Positions 8,658 to 14,968 of a DNA stretch of 19,689 nucleotides are shown piece after piece (within the stretch, counting starts at the first letter, position 1; each line of letters opens with the position of its first letter). The position numbers and the translations under genes are program-made. The DNA comes from Thermoplasmatota archaeon. Its GTDB lineage: Archaea > Thermoplasmatota > E2 > DHVEG-1. The notes under the pieces were generated by a model. The model ran no database searches. It had not been told where the DNA came from and saw only the letters and a list, made by a program, of their open reading frames with translations. The DNA lies in contig JALHTX010000198.1 of NCBI GenBank assembly GCA_022866015.1, positions 1-19,689 of the forward strand, in the 5' to 3' direction.

Positions 8658-9431
8658 TCAGTTCTGCCAGTTTGCATTTTCTTCTTTTAGTCTTTTGCAT
8701 TCATTATCAGTTTCCTCGTATAGTTGATAAAGCTTTGTTAATCTTTCTTTTTCTCTTTCATATTCAGCGGTTACTTCCTCATATTTTTCTTTGTATTCAG
8801 CATAGTTTTCCATTTCTTTTAATCCACTAACTTTTTCATTTAACTCGTTGATTTCTTTTCCTTTTCTTTCGTTTTCTTCTTTTATAGTATTTAATTCTGT
8901 TTCAAGGTTATTTTTAATGCTATCAAATTCTTCACATTTTTGCTTGTACTCGTCAAGCTGGTACGCTTTGTTTTCATTCTCGGCAAGTTTTTGTTCAAGT
9001 GTTTTAAATCTTGCAGTGTAATCACTTTCTATTTGTTTTCGTGTTGCCTCAGAAGTTTTAGCACGGTTTTCGTATTCTGCAATTCTTCTCTCTGTACTGC
9101 TTAGTTCTTCTTCCTGATTTTTATATGCATCACATAGTTTTATAAGACGCTCTTTTTCTTTTTCTAGTTCTTCGCTATATTTTTTTGAGCTTTCTGCAGC
9201 CTCTGTTCTTTGTTTTTCTGCTTCAGCAATACAGCTTTCATATTTTTCAATTGCTCCACTGATATCCTCGATATGACCAGTATTGAGCATACTTTGTATT
9301 CTTGATAAATCCTCAGTGTTTTTTGAAAAAGAGCTTTTAATTGAATCAATTTCGTTTGTTACAGTAACTAACTTATCTTTAAGAGAATCCAAATTTTCAT
9401 AATTTTTTCTAATTTTATATTCTTCAACCAT
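8658..9431 (-). CDS. Coiled-coil protein of unknown function, divergent from arvABC
   Basis: I do not recognise a family. The 257-residue product is almost wholly helical, with heptad-like Leu/Ile/Ala spacing and many Glu and Lys residues from about residue 10 to the end. It has no signal peptide, no membrane segment and no ATPase motifs, so it is not an SMC head. The start ATG at 9431 has a strong ribosome-binding site (GGGAGG, ending 10-11 bases upstream). The frame ends at TGA 8658-8660 but stays open for 45 further codons (see the separate entry), so the annotated C-terminus may be premature. The gene shares a 196-bp intergenic region with arvA and is transcribed away from it. A structural or scaffold role is the most that can be inferred. 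Confidence 0.75.
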   Translation of the reverse strand: MVEEYKIRKNYENLDSLKDKLVTVTNEIDSIKSSFSKNTEDLSRIQSMLNTGHIEDISGAIEKYESCIAEAEKQRTEAAESSKKYSEELEKEKERLIKLCDAYKNQEEELSSTERRIAEYENRAKTSEATRKQIESDYTARFKTLEQKLAENENKAYQLDEYKQKCEEFDSIKNNLETELNTIKEENERKGKEINELNEKVSGLKEMENYAEYKEKYEEVTAEYEREKERLTKLYQLYEETDNECKRLKEENANWQN

Positions 9432-9478
9432 ACTATTCCGCCTCCCGGATTAAAATTACGGGAACCAATAATGAATGT

Positions 9479-9500
9479 GTTTATATTTAAGTATTTCTAA
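9479..9500 (-). promoter_or_regulatory. BRE/TATA promoter for the coiled-coil gene
   Basis: On the minus strand AGAAATAC is followed by TTAAATATAAAC, close to the archaeal BRE-TATA pattern. It sits about 50 bp upstream of the ATG at 9431, leaving a leader of roughly 30 nt that contains GGGAGG. The opposite strand of the same gap must hold the arvA promoter; an AT-rich block at about 9541-9553 is a weaker candidate. Confidence 0.45.
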
Positions 9501-9611
9501 TAATTAAAAAATGAATTATGTGTTATCTATTTTATTTATTAAAAAAATATAATACCACTAAACTAATAAACTATTATTACAATACCTTTTCTTAAAAATT
9601 CGCCTAATTAC

Positions 9612-9619
9612 TAGGAGGA
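9612..9619 (+). promoter_or_regulatory. Strong Shine-Dalgarno of arvA
   Basis: TAGGAGGAG lies about nine bases upstream of the ATG at 9628 and closely matches the archaeal anti-Shine-Dalgarno. It fixes the start and suggests strong translation of the first gene of the operon. Confidence 0.6.
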
Positions 9620-9627
9620 GAAATTGG

Positions 9628-10284
9628 ATGGGAATATTTAGAAAAGGTAGACTTTCTGATATTTTACAAAAACTTTTTGGTAAAAAACATGCAAAAATAG
9701 GTATTTATGGACCTCCAAATGTTGGTAAAACAACTCTTGCCAATAGAATTCTACGTGACTGGACCGGGGATATAATGGGTAGCGTTTCAGAAATTCCTCA
9801 CGAAACTCGTCGTGCTAAATGGAAAAAAGACGTAAGAGTTGAAAACGGTGCTTCATCGCTTCTTATGGATATTGTTGATACCCCAGGAATTTCTACAAAG
9901 GTCGATTTTAAAGAATTTATGAACACTTGGGGTCTTACAAAAGAAGAAGCAAAAATTCGTGCAAAAGAAGCAACAGAAGGAGTTATTGAATCGATTAAAT
10001 CATTAGAAAACGTAGATGGAGTACTTCTTGTTATGGATTCAACCCAAGATCCTTTCACACAAGTTAATGTTACAATACTTGGAAACCTGGAGGCAAGAAA
10101 CCTACCAGTTCTTATTGCTGCAAATAAAATAGATATGGAAGATTCAAGCCCTGCGACACTAAAATCAGCATTTCCACAGCATCCTGTGGTACCAATTAGT
10201 GCTCTAACTGGTTACAATTCTGATACTCTTTATTCTACTATGATTAAACACTTTGGTAAAAAACGAAAGAAAAAATGGAGGTAG
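9628..10284 (+). CDS. arvA: Era-like small GTPase ArvA/OapA
   Basis: A small GTPase with all G motifs: G1 GPPNVGKTT at 28-36, G3 DTPG at 84-87, G4 NKID at 166-169 and G5 SAL at 191-193. It has an amphipathic N-terminus and a strongly basic tail (KKRKKKWR) that could contact membrane or nucleic acid. In Euryarchaeota this GTPase is encoded with a DUF2073 protein and a zinc-ribbon protein, exactly as here. The set was first named OapABC (origin-associated) and later ArvABC after work tying the GTPase to extracellular vesicle formation in Haloferax. The three genes form a tight operon. The stop is TAG and the next gene starts six bases later in the same reading frame. Assignment rests on motifs and gene order. 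Confidence 0.85.
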   Translation: MGIFRKGRLSDILQKLFGKKHAKIGIYGPPNVGKTTLANRILRDWTGDIMGSVSEIPHETRRAKWKKDVRVENGASSLLMDIVDTPGISTKVDFKEFMNTWGLTKEEAKIRAKEATEGVIESIKSLENVDGVLLVMDSTQDPFTQVNVTILGNLEARNLPVLIAANKIDMEDSSPATLKSAFPQHPVVPISALTGYNSDTLYSTMIKHFGKKRKKKWR

Positions 10285-10290
10285 ATTTTC

Positions 10291-10668
10291 ATGACAAAAA
10301 AAGATTCAGATATAGCTTTCAATCTTATATCACGACAAAAAATCAATGGTCTTACCTCAGAAGAAAAACTAAATTTTATAATTAAAGAAGTTAAAAATGG
10401 GAAAATTCTTGTACTTGAACAAGGTCTTACACCAGTAGAGCAAGCAGGTCTTATCGAGCGAACTATGAAGGAAATAGAACAGGATACTTTTATTGGAGTT
10501 GAAATGGAAGGATATGGGGAAGACACACCTACTTTTCTTCAGAAACTTTTTGGTATGGCTAAAAGGCCTCGTATGACTCTTATTGGGCCCGCTAATCTTT
10601 TAAAGATGATTAAAAAAGATAGTGATATGATTCAAACTAAGATTATTTCAGGTAGTGGAGCAAAATAA
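10291..10668 (+). CDS. arvB: DUF2073 / OapB-ArvB family protein
   Basis: A 125-residue protein encoded between the GTPase and the zinc-ribbon gene, matching the DUF2073 (OapB/ArvB) position and style: a GLTSEEKLNFII helix, the VLEQGLTPVEQAGLIERTM segment, then FIGVEMEGYG and a glycine-rich IISGSGAK end. The biochemical role is unknown; it presumably works with the GTPase. The start ATG at 10291 has GGAGG (10277-10281) overlapping the end of arvA. The stop TAA is directly followed by the arvC ATG, so translation is likely coupled. Confidence 0.8.
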   Translation: MTKKDSDIAFNLISRQKINGLTSEEKLNFIIKEVKNGKILVLEQGLTPVEQAGLIERTMKEIEQDTFIGVEMEGYGEDTPTFLQKLFGMAKRPRMTLIGPANLLKMIKKDSDMIQTKIISGSGAK

Positions 10669-11211
10669 ATGCCTCATCAATGTCTTAAATGTGGGAAAAT
10701 ATTTGAGCAGGGTTCCACCCAATTATTAAAAGGCTGTTCTGAATGTGGTGGTAACAGATTTTTCTATACAAAGGAACCGCTTGACGAAAAACAAAGACAG
10801 AAAATTACTGAGGAAGTCGGTAAAGACATTAATGAAACTCTTATAGAGATTATGGGTTCTGAAGGAGAAAAAATCGTTGATAAATCAGGTAAATGGGTAA
10901 ACATTAAACCAAAAGATATTCGTAAAGCAATGGAGAAACATTTATCTGAAAAAAAAGAAAAAATCATTCCAGATAACAAAGGAAATGTTGATATTTTAAC
11001 AGATGAAAAGTATCGGAGAGAAAGAATCGATAAAATTAAATCAGAAATGCGACAGGAAAGAAGACTTGAGACTATTGGCATAGAACGTCCTGGTAGTTAT
11101 AAAATCGATATAAAAGGACTTCTTGAGGAAGAACCAATTATTATTCAAAAGGATGGTTCTTACACTATTCATTTACCATCTCTTTTTAAAATGATTGATA
11201 AAGAAAAATAA
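10669..11211 (+). CDS. arvC: OapC/ArvC zinc-ribbon protein
   Basis: The N-terminal zinc ribbon is plain: Cys5-x2-Cys8 and Cys23-x2-Cys26. A charged, largely helical region with several Lys/Arg/Glu blocks follows. The C-terminal stretch (about 135-180) has the sequence type ETIGIERPGSYKIDI ... EEEPIIIQKDGSYTIHLPS, probably a small beta domain. It is the third member of the arvABC/oapABC operon. The ATG immediately follows the arvB TAA. The gene ends 17 bases before the convergent ribH stop, and AT-rich T-runs there could end both transcripts. Confidence 0.85.
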   Translation: MPHQCLKCGKIFEQGSTQLLKGCSECGGNRFFYTKEPLDEKQRQKITEEVGKDINETLIEIMGSEGEKIVDKSGKWVNIKPKDIRKAMEKHLSEKKEKIIPDNKGNVDILTDEKYRRERIDKIKSEMRQERRLETIGIERPGSYKIDIKGLLEEEPIIIQKDGSYTIHLPSLFKMIDKEK

Positions 11212-11228
11212 AGTAATATTAAATATTT

Positions 11229-11651
11229 TTATAGCTTAAGTCTTCTATGAAGTTTTACTACTGCTTCAACTGCAGCTTTTGCGCGCTCAATACGATCTTC
11301 TGCTTGCAGACGAGTCATTCCAGGTCCAGAAATACCAAAACCTACTGGTTTATCGTATTCAATTGATAAATCAGCAATTTTTCTTGCAGCATGCTGAATT
11401 ACGAGATCATCATGTTCGGTTTCACCTTCAATTACCGCACCAAGAGCAATAACCCCATCTACATCTTTTTTTTCGAGTAGTTTTTTAATTACAAGCCCCA
11501 TATCAAAAACACCTGGGACTTTTACAATAAAGGTGATTTCTGCACCTAAAAAAATTGCATGCTCTTTTGCTTGTTCCAGCATCATCATAGTAATGTCGTA
11601 ATTAAATTCTGATACAGCAGCTCCAATTCTAATTTTTTCTTCTTTTGCCAT
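11229..11651 (-). CDS. ribH: 6,7-dimethyl-8-ribityllumazine synthase
   Basis: Condenses 5-amino-6-ribitylaminouracil with 3,4-dihydroxybutanone 4-phosphate, the penultimate step of riboflavin synthesis. Diagnostic features: the SEFNYDIT start of the substrate pocket, VPGVFDMG, ALGAVIEGETEHDD with the catalytic His, and KPVGFGISGPGMT. At 140 residues it is a normal short archaeal form. The ATG at 11651 follows the ribC stop by seven bases with GAGG upstream. It is the last gene of the minus-strand riboflavin operon. Confidence 0.95.
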   Translation of the reverse strand: MAKEEKIRIGAAVSEFNYDITMMMLEQAKEHAIFLGAEITFIVKVPGVFDMGLVIKKLLEKKDVDGVIALGAVIEGETEHDDLVIQHAARKIADLSIEYDKPVGFGISGPGMTRLQAEDRIERAKAAVEAVVKLHRRLKL

Positions 11652-11658
11652 ATTTTTT

Positions 11659-12126
11659 TCACATCCTCAAAGGTCCTGAATCTTTAAATCCCTCACGAAG
11701 CCCTTTACCTGCTTTGCGGGTAAGATTTTCAGGGTTAAACAATAAATCTAAACAATTAATTGCATGTTCACGAGTACGCTTATCAGCAAGCCACGAAAGT
11801 GTTTTTTCATCTTCTGCTTCGTCTTCATGAACAAAAACTTCTAAGATATGTTTATTACATAAAAGCTGAACTTTAATAAGGCCAGTGCTTGCTTCATGAG
11901 CGCATTGTTTATCGATAGGTTTTGCACCAGGCATTCCAAGAGCCATTACAATATCACAATTTTCCTCTTCAAAAAGTTTTTTACAAGCAACTGGTAAATC
12001 TTTAATTCCTGGTACTGTGTAGCGAATAATTTTAAAACCAGTATTATTGGATTTTAATTCATCTATTGCTGATTTTCCCATGTTGTATCTAGCAAATGTT
12101 GTATCTGCAATTCCAATTTTTTTCAT
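11659..12126 (-). CDS. ribC: Archaeal riboflavin synthase (RibC type)
   Basis: Converts two 6,7-dimethyl-8-ribityllumazine molecules to riboflavin plus the pyrimidine precursor. This is the archaeal enzyme (MJ1184 type), which shares the lumazine synthase fold and differs from bacterial RibE. Seen: IGIADTTFARYNMGK at the N-terminus, YTVPGIKDLPVA, ALGMPGAKPIDK and the CAHEASTGLI segment, then EVFVHEDEA and the C-terminal NPENLTRKAGKGLR. Its 155 residues are normal. The start ATG overlaps the ribL TGA (ATGA), with GGAG upstream. Confidence 0.95.
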   Translation of the reverse strand: MKKIGIADTTFARYNMGKSAIDELKSNNTGFKIIRYTVPGIKDLPVACKKLFEEENCDIVMALGMPGAKPIDKQCAHEASTGLIKVQLLCNKHILEVFVHEDEAEDEKTLSWLADKRTREHAINCLDLLFNPENLTRKAGKGLREGFKDSGPLRM

Positions 12127-12587
12127 CTGTTTTCTCCTTCTATTCGTTCCATTGTTTTTTGTATTTCATAAGCGGAGATAATTTTACTTATAATTTTACG
12201 GGTTCCTTCTAGATCACTTCCACCTTTGTATTCTTGTAATCTTATTACTTTTGCGTTGATATTTCTTTTTTTAAGCTCTTTTTCGATGGTTTTTTCATCA
12301 TTTATTTGATCATAACCTAATGTGATAATATCAGGTTTGATTTCTTTTAATATTTCATATATATCTTTTTCATGACCGAGATATGCTTGATCAACGATTT
12401 TTAGTTCTTTTATCAAATCTAGACGTATTTGCTCAGAATTTACAGGTTCATGTTTTAGTTTACGAACAGTTGAATCAGTAGCAACAACTACAATTAAGGT
12501 ATCACCAAGTTTTTTTGCTTCTTTTAAAAAATAGATATGGCCTAAATGTAATATATCAAAGACTCCTGTTGCCATTACTTTGACCAT
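12123..12587 (-). CDS. ribL: Archaeal FAD synthetase RibL
   Basis: A nucleotidyltransferase that adenylates FMN to FAD. The N-terminal MATGVFDILHLGH holds the HxGH motif of the cytidylyltransferase superfamily. TLGYDQ and the Lys/Arg-rich C-terminal region follow, with a GTRKII ending equivalent to the family's ISSTRI motif. I chose the ATG at 12587 over a TTG at 12596 because it gives the usual MVKVMATG start and a better distance from GAGG. It overlaps the end of ribB by 13 bases, so the two are probably translated together. Confidence 0.92.
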   Translation of the reverse strand: MVKVMATGVFDILHLGHIYFLKEAKKLGDTLIVVVATDSTVRKLKHEPVNSEQIRLDLIKELKIVDQAYLGHEKDIYEILKEIKPDIITLGYDQINDEKTIEKELKKRNINAKVIRLQEYKGGSDLEGTRKIISKIISAYEIQKTMERIEGENR

Positions 12588-13273
12588 TTTTTCCAAGCCT
12601 CAACTATTTCTTTTCCTTCTATGAAAACAAGATTATTATCTTCTGCATATTTTTTTGCATTTTCTTTTGTCAATGCTCTGCCGTTGTTTCCCATCATTTC
12701 ACAGCCACTACCCGAAGGTGGTAACCCTGCCATTTTCATCATCGATATTACAAGTTCAGTATGTCCTTTTCTTTCATCTAGAAGACTGTCTGCTGCGACA
12801 CAAATTGGAATGTGTCCTGGTGAACGGAATTCTTTACCAAAAATCTTTGTTGCAAAGCCGTCATCTAAATTTTTGATTTTTTTAGTAAGATTTGCAAATT
12901 GTTTCATTGTAAGACTACGGTCGATATCAGTAATGCCTGTAAATGTTTGACGATGATTTATATAAAGTGAAAAAGAAGATTTAGAATCATATGGTATGTC
13001 ATTTGGAACTAGTTCCTTTAAAACAGGGTATTTATCTTTAATACAAGAATACATATCAGAAAGAAATGGTAATTTTAGTTTATCTGCGATTTCTTTAGAT
13101 GTCATTAAAAATATTAAACCACCCCCATCTTTTCTCATAGTCTTTATTGACTCAGGGGTTGCATATTCTGATGCTATTACTAAATCTGTTTCTCCTTCAC
13201 GTTTATCATCATCAAAAATAAGTATAAATTTACCATTTTGAAGTTCTTTTATTGCTTTTTCAATCTTATCGAT
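12575..13273 (-). CDS. ribB: 3,4-dihydroxy-2-butanone 4-phosphate synthase, apparent ATC start
   Basis: Makes 3,4-dihydroxybutanone 4-phosphate from ribulose 5-phosphate. Seen: the acidic metal/substrate loop FDDDKREGETDL (about 20-31), HRQTFTGITDIDR (archaeal loop), FRSPGHIP, RKGHTEL and GLPPSGSGCEMM. The first ATG in frame (13138) would delete the catalytic acidic loop, so it cannot be the start. Upstream to the TAA stop at 13295-13297 there is no ATG, GTG or TTG. The ATC at 13271-13273 is best: it begins DKIEKAIKELQNGK, a typical RibB N-terminus, and follows a GGGGGCGA Shine-Dalgarno by five bases. Length from there is 232 residues, normal for the family. The gene is first of the rib genes, after eS17. 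Confidence 0.9.
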   Translation of the reverse strand: MDKIEKAIKELQNGKFILIFDDDKREGETDLVIASEYATPESIKTMRKDGGGLIFLMTSKEIADKLKLPFLSDMYSCIKDKYPVLKELVPNDIPYDSKSSFSLYINHRQTFTGITDIDRSLTMKQFANLTKKIKNLDDGFATKIFGKEFRSPGHIPICVAADSLLDERKGHTELVISMMKMAGLPPSGSGCEMMGNNGRALTKENAKKYAEDNNLVFIEGKEIVEAWKKWSK

Positions 13274-13329
13274 TAAACTCGCCCCCAGGTATTATGGAAA
13301 AAACAACTATTAAAATAAATTTTGGGTTG

Positions 13330-13560
13330 TTACTCAAAATCAGGTAGTTTTCTGGGTTTCTTTTTTTGATTTGCAAGATAACGAGTAATATATCCAGCGA
13401 TACGATTTCTAAGAAGTTTACTAGTTACGTCACTAAATTTATCAACTTTTAGTTTATTATGCTGAAAATCATCATGATTAAACTGATCTGGATATTTTTC
13501 AGCAAGATCAATTGCAACATTTTTAATATATGTCTGTCTTATATTTCCCAGTTTTATCAC
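13330..13560 (-). CDS. rps17e: 30S ribosomal protein eS17
   Basis: A small-subunit protein. GNIRQTYIKN, a long basic helix and LLRNRIAGYITRYLANQ are the eS17 family pattern. The span given starts at the GTG at 13560, the only accepted start codon. Family members normally begin MGNIR, which would be the CTG at 13551. The GTG is itself part of a good Shine-Dalgarno, AGGTGAT, four bases before that CTG. I think CTG is the likelier start (73 residues). ribB follows after 56 bases, and the five genes probably form one operon. Confidence 0.9.
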   Translation of the reverse strand: MIKLGNIRQTYIKNVAIDLAEKYPDQFNHDDFQHNKLKVDKFSDVTSKLLRNRIAGYITRYLANQKKKPRKLPDFE

Positions 13561-13594
13561 CTAAATTTGTTAAGAAATCGGACGGAGATACTAA

Positions 13595-13611
13595 CTATCA
13601 TATATATACTT
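13595..13611 (-). promoter_or_regulatory. TATA promoter of the eS17-rib operon
   Basis: On the minus strand GATAAAG is followed by TATATATATG. The expected start of transcription, about 25 bp downstream, falls near 13575-13580, leaving a leader of about 15-20 nt before AGGTGAT. No FMN riboswitch-like structure is visible. Confidence 0.45.
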
Positions 13612-13714
13612 TATCAGCGGCGTGGAACATTAATTTATTTTTAGCAAAATAAATGCATATATAATAATAATTAGTAATATACGCTAAAATATAACTAATA
13701 TAAACTATAAAATT

Positions 13715-13737
13715 AAAGAAAAGTATATAATATATAA
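13715..13737 (+). promoter_or_regulatory. BRE/TATA promoter of the 52-residue gene
   Basis: AAAGAAAAG (BRE-like) precedes a long TATATAATATATA box. Transcription would start near 13755-13760, a short leader before the AAGGAGG ribosome-binding site. The remaining part of 13561-13714 is AT-rich spacer without a recognisable gene. Confidence 0.5.
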
Positions 13738-13750
13738 AAAAACTACCCTA

Positions 13751-13770
13751 ATTTAATAAGATTTAATAAG
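13751..13770 (+). repeat. Tandem duplication of ATTTAATAAG
   Basis: ATTTAATAAG occurs twice head to tail, directly before the GGAGG of the small gene. It may simply be slippage in AT-rich leader sequence. Confidence 0.6.
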
Positions 13771-13782
13771 GAGGCAAATAAA

Positions 13783-13941
13783 ATGGTTGTAGAAATTGAA
13801 GATTATAACGGCAATCCAGTAATTGCAATTAAAAGAGATGAAAACGATGCATATCCATTTAGATTTGGACTTAGAAAAGCAGAGCTAATAATAGAAAATA
13901 TAGAAGAAATAAAAAAATTTGTAAATAAAAACAAAAAATAA
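13783..13941 (+). CDS. Small conserved-looking protein, 52 residues
   Basis: A short gene with an excellent setting: a BRE/TATA promoter, AAGGAGG eight bases before ATG, and a TAA followed by T-runs. The product reads MVVEIEDYNGNPVIAIKRD..., then AYPFRFGLRKAELIIENIEEI and a Lys-rich end: a short beta-hairpin followed by an amphipathic helix. It resembles small uncharacterised proteins I have seen in prokaryotic genomes with a DYNGNP-like beginning and FGLxKAxLIL helix, but I cannot name a family or function. It stands alone, divergent from eS17 and upstream of the cis-prenyltransferase. Confidence 0.75.
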   Translation: MVVEIEDYNGNPVIAIKRDENDAYPFRFGLRKAELIIENIEEIKKFVNKNKK

Positions 13942-14007
13942 ATTTTTCCTTTTTAAAAAACATTATATATTCAAATTTTTTTAGAGAAATAATCTAATTT
14001 TTTCAAA

Positions 14008-14023
14008 CATTTTTAAATATAAA
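14008..14023 (+). promoter_or_regulatory. TATA promoter of the cis-prenyltransferase gene
   Basis: CATTTTTAAATATAAAC looks like a TATA box. Transcription is expected near 14040-14045, just before GGAGG at 14044-14048. This placement argues that translation begins close to 14059 and not at the ATG at 14161. Confidence 0.45.
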
Positions 14024-14058
14024 CACCTATTATAGAATAAAATGGAGGTTGTAAAAAG

Positions 14059-14949
14059 ATTCCACGAAGAAAACTGACACTCAAAGCACTAGCTGGCAAA
14101 AAAATCAACAACCTAGAAGTATATGCAATAAAAAGCAATACATTTAGGAAAATAAGTTCGATGATATACAATTCAGAAGCATACAATCTAATTTCAAAAA
14201 GAATAAGTGATTTTAGAGATTTAAAACTCCTAGATGAAACAAAACAAAACCCTATGCCAAAACATATAGCAATAATCATGGATGGAAACAGACGTTTTGC
14301 AAAAGATTTAGGCTTAAAACCAGAAGCAGGGCATCAAATCGGAAAAGAAAAAATAATAGAAGTATTAGAATGGTGTTTTGAACTAGGAATAAAAAACCTA
14401 ACAATCTATGCTTTCTCAACAGAAAACTTCAATAGAAGCACTGATGAAGTACAATCACTCATGAACATATGCAAACAAGAACTAGAAAACGCATCAAAAG
14501 ACTCAAGAATACATAAGAATCAAGTACGGGTTAGAATAATTGGACATATTGATTCACTACCAAATGAAATAACTGAATTAGCAAAAAAAATAATGAAACA
14601 AACTCAAAATTATGATAAATATTCGTTTAACATAGCACTTGCTTATGGTGGACGTGAAGAAATAATACAGGCAATAAAAAAAATAGCACAAGACGTAAAA
14701 GAAGGCAAACTAAAAACTGAAGAAATAAAAGAACAAACCGTTTCAAATTATCTTTATACAAAAGATTTACCTGATCCAGATATAATACTTAGGACATCAG
14801 GTGAAGAAAGAATATCAAACTTTTTATTATGGCAACTAGCTTATTCAGAACTATATTTTTCTGATGTATTCTGGCCTGCATTTCAAAAAAGAGATTTTTT
14901 ACAAGCAATTAGAACAGTACAAAAAAGACAAAGAAGATATGGAAAATAA
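14059..14949 (+). CDS. uppS: Undecaprenyl diphosphate synthase-type cis-prenyltransferase, unusual start
   Basis: Makes long-chain cis-polyprenyl diphosphate used as the lipid carrier for archaeal glycosylation. Family motifs are clear: HIAIIMDGNRRFA with the catalytic Asp, then GHQIGKEK, YAFSTENF with the NR pair, and the C-terminal RTSGEERISNFLLWQ with YSELYF and the WPAF end. The in-frame ATG at 14161 alone gives 262 residues, already enough for the family. The frame is however open back to 14041 with coding-like Lys-rich sequence. A TATA box and GGAGG sit just upstream, so ATT at 14059 (296 residues) is my preferred start. An ATG at 14042 overlaps the GGAGG but is in another frame and stops after 11 codons. 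One extra A in the following A5 run would join it to this frame. Confidence 0.9.
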   Translation: MPRRKLTLKALAGKKINNLEVYAIKSNTFRKISSMIYNSEAYNLISKRISDFRDLKLLDETKQNPMPKHIAIIMDGNRRFAKDLGLKPEAGHQIGKEKIIEVLEWCFELGIKNLTIYAFSTENFNRSTDEVQSLMNICKQELENASKDSRIHKNQVRVRIIGHIDSLPNEITELAKKIMKQTQNYDKYSFNIALAYGGREEIIQAIKKIAQDVKEGKLKTEEIKEQTVSNYLYTKDLPDPDIILRTSGEERISNFLLWQLAYSELYFSDVFWPAFQKRDFLQAIRTVQKRQRRYGK

Positions 14950-14968
14950 ATTGAATGACCCTTAATAT

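Noticed and set aside
9164..9349. Second minus-strand frame inside the coiled-coil gene
   Set aside because: It is a shifted reading of the same Glu/Lys-rich repeats, with no ribosome-binding site.
12996..13330. FMN riboswitch ahead of the rib genes
   Set aside because: The gap before ribB is only 56 bases of AT-rich sequence with no paired-element structure, and FMN riboswitches are not expected in archaea.
14042..14077. An 11-codon ORF as a true leader peptide gene
   Set aside because: Its ATG overlaps the GGAGG that appears to serve the downstream enzyme and it has no attenuator-like structure. It is kept only as one alternative in the start-codon finding.
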